From Lunularia cruciata (Eukaryota > Streptophyta > Marchantiopsida > Lunulariales > Lunulariaceae), in NCBI GenBank assembly GCA_948567375.1, contig OX419756.1, positions 4,531,001 through 4,595,000 of the forward strand: a stretch of DNA of 64,000 nt, given 5' to 3'. A program made the position numbers and the translations under genes. The notes beneath the pieces are model-generated. The model saw only the letters and a list, made by a program, of their open reading frames with translations, made no database searches and was not told the origin of the DNA. This document shows, piece by piece, positions 56,275 through 64,000 of this stretch. Position 1 is the stretch's first letter. Each line of letters opens with the position of its first letter.

Positions 56275-56535
56275 GGACCGCGGGTGAAATAATGCAAATA
56301 CAATTATATATTATGACCATTTGAAGAGTCTCCTGTCTAGGGAACTGAGCAATCGGCACAGCCATAGATTTTCAATTATAAAGACTGAGAGCAAGAATGA
56401 GAGAACACTCTTTCATCTTCAAAAATTACTTAAGACTCAAGCTAATTGAGTTAAATTTTATATTGCATAACATACGAGCTAAGAAACATGAAATACCCAA
56501 TTGAGCTGCTGAGGCCCGCGGCTCTATGTCTATTG
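56275..56535. repeat. Single arm of the foldback sequence
   Basis: Matches 23251-23470 directly, and the 23498-23754 arm in reverse, including gcccgcggctctatgtctattg, which the left locus has once in its spacer. This is the pre-duplication state. Confidence 0.85.
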
Positions 56536-56835
56536 GCGCTTTGTGTATATGTATTCTTCTGGATTATATACGAAAAGTGCTATCCCTCAAAAGGGTTTAG
56601 GTTCGTATAGATTTGCAATTATTGAAGAGCTAGATGCTACTAATTCTTTGATATGGATAATATAATGGAGATTTATTTCATCAAGGTTAATCTTCAAATA
56701 TTAAATAACATATTACATTAAAATATAGTTTAATCAAATATTCTTCTGACAACCTAATGTCGATGTACTAATGTTATAAAAAGTAAGAACAGGTCATTCC
56801 AACTCAAGGATATGAAATTAAATTGATCAAAATTG
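56536..56835. other. Unassigned AT-rich region
   Basis: No gene or repeat recognised. Confidence 0.4.
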
Positions 56836-57085
56836 AAGGGAAATGTCACTAGGTGCAATTTGTTTATTATTTTATGTAAAAACATTGTTGCAAGAAGATG
56901 CATTTGAGATGACTAAAAATAATGGGGAAAATGTCACTAGGTGCAAGTTGTTTATTATTTTATGTTAAAAGAATTTGTGCAAGAAGATGCATTTGAAATG
57001 ACTTAAAAATGAAGGGAAAATATCACTAGGTGCAATTTGTTTATTATTTTATGTTTAAAATTTTGTGCAAGAACTACTCCCATAC
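56836..57085. repeat. Tandem repeat, about 3 x 89 bp
   Basis: tcactaggtgcaa occurs at 56845, 56933 and 57023, with the flanking tttgtttattattttatgt repeated each time. The copies differ by small indels. Confidence 0.85.
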
Positions 57086-57282
57086 TATGATGCACTACAT
57101 AAAAGAGAAAACTAACAATCACTTTCACTACAGATATAACACAAATTACTCCTTAAGGTGATGGTTCACTTAACGTCAAAGATCATATCGCCCTGAAGAC
57201 TCAACTCCAGATGCATGTACTATTTGTTATGTTTGGCTTGTCAAGAGCAAAAGCAAATGTAACTGATGGCCGTTGCTTGTCA

Positions 57283-57636
57283 TTTGTCTAGAAGTTCAAG
57301 TGGATGACAGTGATGGACCTGTTTATAATGTATAAATATGTGCAATGAGAAATAAAGCTTCAAGAAGGCTGGTGTGAGCCTGTTTCAGTCGTGGTGGTAG
57401 CTTGTCTAGAAGTTCAAGTGGATGACAGTGATGGACCTGTTTATAATGTATAAATATGTGCAATGAGAAATAAAGCTTCAAGAAGGCTGGTGTGAGCCTG
57501 TTTCAGTCGTGGTGGTAGCTTGTCTAGAAGTTCAAGTGGATGACAGTGATGGACCTGTTTATAATGTATAAATATGTGCAATGAGAAATAAAGCTTCAAG
57601 AAGGCTGGTGTGAGCCTGTTTCAGTCGTGGTGGTAG
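57283..57636 (+). repeat. 3 x 118-bp tandem repeat in copia LTR region
   Basis: Units start at 57283, 57401 and 57519 and are nearly identical. Each holds tataaatatg (TATA-like) and gaaataaag (poly(A)-like) about 20 bases apart. The array lies about 110 bp before the LTR end, so the promoter/R region of the LTR appears triplicated. Confidence 0.85.
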
Positions 57637-57748
57637 CTTCCGGGACAGGGAGTAAACCACTTCATTTCCTATTAGTCTTCTGATTTCTGTTTAATGTGGT
57701 TGTGATGTGCTATTGTGAGAGGTCCTAGGGACTGTGTTTTTCTAACGA
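57637..57748 (+). repeat. 3' end of copia 5' LTR
   Basis: The LTR ends just before the primer site (tttttctaacg, from an expected ..aaca). The LTR start was not found. Confidence 0.5.
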
Positions 57749-57749
57749 T

Positions 57750-57761
57750 TGGTATCAGAGC
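57750..57761 (+). other. Copia primer-binding site
   Basis: tggtatcagagc, an exact complement of the 3' end of initiator tRNA-Met. Confidence 0.9.
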
Positions 57762-57837
57762 TTAGTTGGTCCTGAAGAGAGACTTAAGATCTGAGGGATC
57801 TGTGAAGAGGGTCAAGAAGCAAGTCCCCAGCAAAGCA

Positions 57838-58560
57838 ATGGCAGGGGTGATATCTATATCAAATGCTAAATTTTCAGTGGAGAAGTTTGATGGGAAAAAC
57901 AATTTTGGACTTTGGCAACTGAAGATGAAGGACCTTCTTGTCCAGCAAGGACTACATAAAGCACTGAAGAAAAGACAGGAGGACAAAAGTAATGAAGATG
58001 AAGAAGATGCAGATCTCAAAGCTATCAGCACTCTTCGGTTGAACCTTGCTGATGAAGTGCTATACAATGTTATGAATGAGGACTCTGCACCAAATATGAC
58101 CAAGTCATTGACAAACAGACTATATCTTAAACAGAAGTTGTATATGTTGTGGATGAAGGAAGGCCAAAGTATTATGGAGCACCTCAATGCTTTCAACAAA
58201 ATCATTTGTGATTTGATGAGCATAGAGGTCAAGTTAGAAGAGGAAGATAAGGCATTGCTGTTATTGACTTCACTTTATCCTTCATATGAGCATCTGGTCA
58301 CAAATTTTCTATATGGGAAGGATGATATAAACTTTGAGGAGGTTACTTCAGCATTATTGTCCAATGAGATGCAAAAAAGGCCCAACCAAGAAAAGACAAA
58401 TCCAAAGGCTCTATTTATCAAAGGAAGGACAAGAGAGAGAGAGAGATCAGATCAGGAGTAAATCAAGATCCAAGTCTAGAACTAGAGGTTTCAAAGGCAA
58501 ATGCTGGATTTGTGGGAAAGTTGGACATTTCAGAAGGATTGTAACAACAAGAGACTTGAG
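57838..58560 (+). pseudogene. Copia gag
   Basis: Starts MAGVISISNAKFSVEKFDGK at the usual distance from the primer site. It contains FGLWQLKMKDLLVQQGLHKA, LYMLWMKEGQSIMEHLNAF, LLTSLYPSYEHLVTNFLYGK and SALLSNEMQK: the UBN2-type gag of Ty1/copia. The frame shifts at a (ga)n run (58433-58452), and the zinc knuckle CWICGKVGHF..KDC is split by a second one-base shift (about 58530). The first 208 codons are open. It formed the particle shell. Confidence 0.9.
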
Positions 58561-58925
58561 TCCAATAAGGATAAAGGTCAACTTTCAGATCAAGCAAGTA
58601 TTGCTGAGTCATCTGGTATTGTAGATGATGTTCTATGTGCTACCCAAGACAAAGATAAATTTGAGGAGTCATGGATATTGGACTCAGGTTGCTCTTACCA
58701 TATGTGTCCAAATAAGGAGTGGTTTCATGAGTACAAACCATTCAATGGAGGATCTGTAATAATGGGGAACAACATGGCTTGCAAAGTGATTGGCATTGGA
58801 ACAATACGCGTCAAGATGTTTGATGGTATTGTGAGGACTCTTGCTGATGTGAGGCATGTTCCTGAGTTAAGGAAGAATTTGATATCACTAGGCACTTGGC
58901 TGGAGGTGGGGAGCAGAAAATGGAA
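58561..58925 (+). pseudogene. Copia protease
   Basis: WILDSGCSYHMCPNKEWF carries the intact catalytic DSG, followed by GNNMACKVIGIGTIRVKMFD and LADVRHVPELRKNLISLG, a normal copia retropepsin. The frame is open over this part. Confidence 0.85.
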
Positions 58926-59175
58926 CACTCAAGGTATCAAAAGGAGCATTGGTTGTAATGAAGAGCAAGAAGATAGGAAAGCTTTATGAGCTTGTTGGAG
59001 AGACCATTACTGGAGGAGTGACAAGTACCATTTCAGAAAGTGAACATTCAAAGATCTTACTCAGTTATGGCACCTACGGTTGGGTCATATGGCATGCCTG
59101 TACAGAGAGGATTAGGGATTCAAAGAAGGAAGAGTGTGGTTTTGTGCTTGGTGACAAAACGTGCAGAGCATTGAG
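58926..59175 (+). pseudogene. Copia GAG-pre-integrase remnant
   Basis: GALVVMKSKKIGKLYELVGE followed by shifted LWHLRLGHMA, the integrase zinc-binding HxxxH-type start. The copia sequence ends at about 59110-59175; integrase core, RT and RNase H are absent. Confidence 0.75.
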
Positions 59176-60190
59176 ATAGGCTTGACTGGCTGTAAAGAAG
59201 AGAGACCATTTGAAGAGAGAAGGGTTTGAGGGTGACAGGAAAGGAGAGGCAACATCAAGAGAGAGGTTTAGCCTGTATAGAGGAAGGGAGACATTAAGAA
59301 TAGGGGATAGGGCTTTGATTTGGCCTGGACAGAGAGAGGATTTTTGAAGGGAGAGGTTTGATCTGGATAGGATAGGAGGAAGAAATCTCGTAGGGGTTTG
59401 GCTGCAAGAGTGAGATTTTGAGAGGAAAAGGTTTTGGGTAGAAGAAGCTGCAAGAGAGAAATTTAGAGAGACATGGAGAAATCCAGAAGGAAGGCAAGAG
59501 GAGATTTTGTGTAGGAGGTGACAAGCAAGAAGAAATCTCAAGGTGAGGTCTAGGCAAGGTAACTCTCTAAGGGAAGGTCTGGGCTGAATAGAATTTTGGC
59601 AAGAAGAGAGAAACATAAAGGAAATGTTGGGTGGATAGGAAAGACGTTTCAAGAAATAGTGAGGTTGGACCTGAAGAAGTCTCAAGAAAGGACTGGTCAG
59701 CAATAGAAGCATTCTTGAAAAGGAGACTTTGGCTAGGACAGAGGAAGAGTGAGGAGTGGAAGAGACATCTAGAGAAGGATTTGTTTGGACTATGGCAGGA
59801 TAGAGAAGAGAAGGAAGAGAAATCAAGAAAAGGATTTGCTTTGGATTGTGACTGGTCAAGAGAGAAGGGGAAGGAGAAACTCAAAGGACTGAGCCTGGTT
59901 GTACAGAGGAGTAGAGAACATTTGAAGATGAGTGTGGTTGTACAAGAAGGAAAAGCATTGGGAGAAAGGCCTGAAGAGAGAACTTGAAAGACTGAGCCTG
60001 GCTGTACAGAGGAGTAGAGAACATTCAAGAGAAGAGCTTGGCTTGGATTGGACAGGCAAGATAGAGGGACAAGAAAGAGAACTCTTGAATTTGGCTTTGG
60101 CCTGGATAAGGATAGAGGAGAAACCATCAAAGGACAGACAAGATTTGCTACAACAGGTGAATTCTCAAAGTACGGCTTTGGCAGAATAGA
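59176..60190 (+). repeat. 1-kb purine-rich, strand-asymmetric tract
   Basis: Plus strand is mostly A and G, with irregular repeats of motifs such as gagaggtttg, ttggcctggata and gtacagaggagtagagaacat (the last at about 59904 and 60004). The minus strand therefore lacks stops and shows long Ser/Pro/Leu-rich frames (261 and 187 codons) that are composition artefacts. It begins where copia pol is lost. Confidence 0.7.
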
Positions 60191-60844
60191 GAGTTATCAT
60201 GTTGTGAAATTTTGTTAGAACTTAGTCGTGCTTGGTTATTTTCTTTCTTGCTTGAGCAGTTATAGAATCTCAGGTGTGTCATTGTATGGTTTGGAAGTGT
60301 TTGGCTTCTCCAAGTGTGTTTATAAATTGTGAAGCTTGTCATTGTGGTGAATGCTATGTGGTCCTTGGTGAGTGAATTTGACCATTCTATTCTATGAAGA
60401 GTGTCAAGGGAAGAGGACTCCATTTTTGGAGCTTCTAGTCTAGCTTATGCAAATGGATCAAGTCATTGATCTAGTTGCATGGATTTGAGTCCGGCCGTAC
60501 AATTTGTGGCCAGTTCTACAAAACCCACCAGACCCAATTCTACAAACCCCACCAGATCAGAAAATGCTAAGCCCACTAATAATAGACCATGAACAATAGC
60601 TTGTGATACGTGAAGGACAACACTAATCCAAGAAGCTCAACACAAATAGCCATTGAGAAGAGTCTACATCTAGGAGAAACCATAAGCAAGTTGCTCCAGC
60701 AAAAGGGCTATTGCCATCAGATCTAAGAGTAGAGCTAGCATCAAACTATGGGGAAACTTCCAAGTCACTAACAAATAGGGCAGCCTAAGCGCAAGCAGCT
60801 AGGTGCCTGGTGCATTTTTGAGACCATATGATCTCCGCAACAAT
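60191..60844. other. Unassigned region
   Basis: No recognisable gene. Contains a short near-repeat, ttctacaaaacccaccag / ttctacaaaccccaccag (about 60513 and 60538). It may include the 3' remains of the copia element. Confidence 0.4.
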
Positions 60845-61200
60845 GGGAGCCACAAAATGTGGAAGAAACCATGCAATTGGTTGAGCACTTTGATTCCTTG
60901 GTTGCAAGAACTTGGTCTTGACCTTAACCTACATAGAATCTACCAGTACACTCCACCTAGGTGGAGGAATCATCACCAATGGAGATTGATGATATCCAAT
61001 GGAGACCACTTGGTATAATAGAAAGAGAAAGATTGCGACAAAATGGTGGTTGTTTTTATTATCACCAAGTTGGACATTGCATTGCTAAATGTCCACTTAG
61101 GAATGGGTGACCTCAAAAAATTGCCCAAATGGAGTCTATGGAGCACATTGATCAAGGAAACAATGAATCCATTAAGAGATTTCAAGCCGTCTGTTGGGAA
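60845..61200 (+). pseudogene. Z6: 3' part of gag
   Basis: Joins Z gag in mid-gene (EETMQLVEHFDSLVARTWS). The zinc knuckle at about 61047-61088 reads C-F-Y-Y..GH..C, so the second cysteine is lost. No 5' LTR; truncated at 60845. Confidence 0.8.
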
Positions 61201-61540
61201 CTTGATTAGTTCCAATGGGATTGAAGGCTCAACCTATACAAGTTTACTTCACTTGCAAGGTATGATATCTGATCGTGGTTCTAGGATTTTAGTTGATTTT
61301 GGAAGTTCAAAGAATTGTATGTCTATGCAATTAGCAAAGGAATTGAGTATTCCTATCAAGTCAATAATTAGAAGTAGATTGATGATGGCGGATGGTAGAA
61401 AGGGTTTTGCATTTCGTACTTTGTATCTTATTACTTTCAAGATTAGGAAGGAGTATTTGGAGTGTATGAGGTTTGTAGTGGCACCTCTACACTATGATGT
61501 CATTCTAGGACTACCTTGGCTTGAACGTCATAAGGTTTAA
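61201..61540 (+). pseudogene. Z6: protease
   Basis: One open frame through ILVDFGSSKNCMSMQLAKEL, RLMMADGRKGFAFRTLYL and LGLPWLERHKV. The catalytic DSG is D-F-G, which should abolish activity although the frame is open. Confidence 0.8.
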
Positions 61541-61619
61541 TTTGATTGGACCTGACAAAAAATTCAAGTACAACAACAAGGTAGGAATTTCCAATTTTGC
61601 TGTCTAGCACCTTTGAGTA

Positions 61620-61960
61620 AGACATCTAAGAATAGCCGGTCCCTAGATAGGAAGTTTGTAAAGCAAGTAGCCATAGAGCAAGCTTTGAAGGAAGAGAAGT
61701 TTGTTAGGAAAGCAGCCATAGAGCAAGCTTGAAGGAGGTGAAGTCCCAAGGTGGGAAGTGTGTCAAGAAAGCACCAATAGAGCAAAACTTGAAGGAAGCT
61801 CAGTCCCTAGATGAGAAGTTTGTTAGTGAAGTAGCTACAGAGCAAGCTTCACTAAGATAATAAGAAGAAAGGAAGAAAATAAGTCTATTTTTATGGTGTG
61901 GATCAAGCCAATTGCACAAGGAGGATCTGAGGAGAGTCATATGCCTCATCAAACAATGGT
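61620..61960 (+). pseudogene. Z6: linker repeats
   Basis: Four or so degenerate copies of the KFV-K-A-I-E-Q-A unit found in Z1, with frame breaks; then MVWIKPIAQ. Confidence 0.7.
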
Positions 61961-62032
61961 TGATCAAATAGTTTAGGAGTTTGTGGATGTATTTTTGATG
62001 ATCTACCAAAGGGATTACCCTCTGATTGTGGT

Positions 62033-63320
62033 ATGCCCTTCAATATTGAGTTATTACCAAGGAGTACTCCAATGAGTAGACCAATCTATCAATTATTACG
62101 AAAAGAGTTGGAGGAATTGCAAACAACACTCATGGAGTTGTTGGAGAAAGATTTCATACAACATAGTGTATCTCCTTGGGGAGCACCAATACTATTTGTT
62201 CTAAAGAAGGATGAAGGAATTTTTTTCTATATTGATTACATGGGCTCAATAAACAAACAATGAAGAATGCATACCCCTTGCCTCAAATTGATGACTTGCT
62301 TTATCAATTGAGTGAAGCACTACACTTCTCCAAGTTGGATCTTTGTAGTGGCTATTGGCAAATCCCTATTGATATGAAGGATGTGCAAAAGACTACCTTT
62401 TGCACAAGGTATAGACAATTTGAGTGGAGAGTTTTGCTTGTTGGGCTCACTAATGCTCCAGCAATCTTCATGGATCAGATGCATTGGGTGTTGGATGGAC
62501 TGTTGGATTGGTACATGGTGGTGTTCTTGGATGGTATTTGAATCTACAGTAAGACAAAGGTAGAACACGTGAATCATGTGTGAGAAATCCTAAGACAACT
62601 ATGACAATGGAAGTTTTATTGCAAGAAGTCAAAGTGTACCTTTTGGTAGAAGAAAGTTACCTTCTTGGGTCACAAGATCTCATCAAAGGGGGGTCAAGTT
62701 TGAAGTGGAGAAAATCAAGGCCATTATTGATTGGCCTACTCCAAAGGATGCTATTGAAGTATGAACATTTAATGGATTGGCTAGCTTTTACCAACAGTTC
62801 ATCCACTATTATGCTCATGTGGCCGCACCATTGACTTATCTCTTGGGGAAGAACTTGAGCTTTCAATGGACCAACAAGCATAAAAGAGCATTCCAAAAGC
62901 TAAACAATATGGTGCCGTCAAGACCAATTCTTCAACCATATGATCATCAACTACCATGTGTGGTTGATTTTGATACTTCTAACTTTGCAATTGGAGTCGT
63001 GTTGCAATAAGAATTCACAAATGGATCGTATTGCATTGCCTTGTGTCTTGCAGACTAAAAACAACAATAAGGAATTATTTTGCTTGGGATTGGGAACAAC
63101 TAGTGATGGTATATGCTACCAAGGTATGGAAGCATTATTTCTTGGGAAAAAAGTGGTCATGCGAATTGATCACAAGCCCTTGTTGCAAACATTACATTTG
63201 GAACACATGAAAAGTTGACATCATCGATGGGAGGAACAACTATTGTTGTTTGACATCAAACTTGAGTACAAACCTGGTTGGTTCCATGTCATCCTTGATG
63301 CCTTATCCCAATGACATGAT
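62033..63320 (+). pseudogene. Z6: reverse transcriptase and RNase H
   Basis: IELLPRSTPMSRPIYQLL, DFIQHSVSPWGAPILFVLKK, MKNAYPLPQIDDLLYQL and FSKLDLCSGYWQIPID. The catalytic FLDD is FLDG (about 62528-62540), a lethal change, followed by a stop. RNase H has VVDFDTSNFAIGVVLQ, a frameshift, and IDHKPLLQTLHLEHMKS. About 90 percent similar to Z1 by eye. Confidence 0.85.
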
Positions 63321-64000
63321 TTGAAGTCTCTTCCTCTCATCACAACAACAATATTACAATGGTATCCGTTGATTCCAAAGTCCAAATTGAGTTCCAAACA
63401 ACTCTATAACAAGATCCTTTCTTTCAAATGGTACAAGGTTGTCTTGTAGCATATGACAAGGAGTACAATAACTTCTTTTACAAGGAAAGCCTTCTATTCC
63501 ATGAGGACCATATCTATGTTCTAGCCAAAGGTGATCTCCGACTTGTGTGCCTTCAAGAAGCCCATGATTTACCAATTGTTGGTCACATGGGTGTGGAAAC
63601 GACCTTAGATACCCTCCAACACAAATGGTGGTGGCCCAACATGGCACAAGATGGTTGTGAGTTTGTCCGATCATGTGAGAGCTGCCAATGCAACAAGACC
63701 AATAACCAAAAACCGAGTGGACTACTTCAACCACTTCCCATTCCATCTTCTCATTGGGAACATGTGAGCTTAGATCTCATCACATCTTTGCCCAAGACAA
63801 AGCAAGATCACACAACCATTGTGGTGTTTGTGGATAAGCTTAGTAAGCAAATCCATTTGGCACCAACCGTTGATATTGTGGATACTCCAACCTTGGCCCA
63901 CAATGTATTCAAGCATCATGGGATGTCGTGTGTTCTCATCTCCAATTGTGATCCTCGCTTCACTGGAAAGTTTAGGCAAGCACTCTTCCAAATACTCAAC
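63321..64000 (+). pseudogene. Z6: integrase, running off the window
   Basis: Zinc-binding domain with HDLPIVGHMGV and CESCQCNKT (63560-63700), then SLDLITSLPKTKQ and VFVDKLSKQIHLAPTVDIVD of the core. It ends at the window edge, in the region of the second catalytic aspartate. Confidence 0.85.

Noticed and set aside
59074-60130. Long minus-strand frames (261 and 187 codons), Ser/Pro/Leu-rich
   Set aside because: They arise from the stop-poor pyrimidine strand of a purine-rich repeat; no domain, no start context, and no conservation visible.
1-64000. CRISPR arrays, operons, ribosome binding sites, rRNA or tRNA genes
   Set aside because: The content is plant nuclear DNA. Tandem repeats found lack CRISPR spacing, and no tRNA cloverleaf or rRNA segment was recognised.

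Overview
This is a repeat-choked stretch of plant nuclear DNA, AT-rich and dominated by nested, decayed LTR retrotransposons. The best clue to the source is a pair of intron-containing genes for microbial-type terpene synthase-like (MTPSL) proteins. That family is known from non-seed land plants (bryophytes, lycophytes, ferns) and not from seed plants, so a non-seed land plant is the likely source; the sequence does not say which. GT-AG introns, a Ty3 chromovirus with a chromodomain, a Ty1/copia element primed by initiator tRNA-Met, and nuclear gene fragments for plastid and mitochondrial proteins (CSP41b, IscA) all fit a plant.

Layout. 1-37.6 kb is a very large imperfect inverted repeat. Its arms (about 9-10 kb each once later insertions are removed) carry, from outside in, Ty3 family X, a short repeat R, Ty3 family W, and an IscA-like gene fragment joined to a coiled-coil fragment and an AT-rich tract. 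The loop (about 23.2-27.9 kb) holds the first MTPSL copy, a pseudogene with a stop at codon 101. Later insertions broke the symmetry: Ty3 element Y (586-7889, itself carrying a solo LTR) and chromovirus Z1 (11671-17315, perfect 5-bp target duplication) are only in the left arm; a solo LTR (35735-36426) is only in the right arm. 38.8-51.1 kb is a mosaic of Z-family pieces, X-LTR halves, a 0.2-kb repeat U and IscA fragments, partly arranged as a second palindrome (about 39.2-44.4 kb). Its loop carries a CSP41b pseudogene joined to a fructose-bisphosphate aldolase fragment. 51.1-56.5 kb is the second MTPSL locus on the minus strand, homologous to 23.5-30 kb of the first locus and apparently intact (four exons, about 436 aa, all catalytic motifs present). 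56.8-60.8 kb holds tandem repeats, a copia gag-protease remnant and about 1 kb of purine-rich DNA. 60.8-64 kb is another Z-family gag-pol running off the window.

How it fits together. The only gene here likely to make a conserved enzyme is the right MTPSL (53244-55352, minus), predicted to cyclise a prenyl diphosphate. Its sister on the left lies in a palindrome loop and has a 220-bp foldback in its promoter region. The rest is a record of retroelement insertion, gene-fragment capture and inverted segmental duplication. Transposon names (X, Y, Z, W, V, R, U, LTR-B) are local labels, not published names. Similarity levels are estimates by eye.
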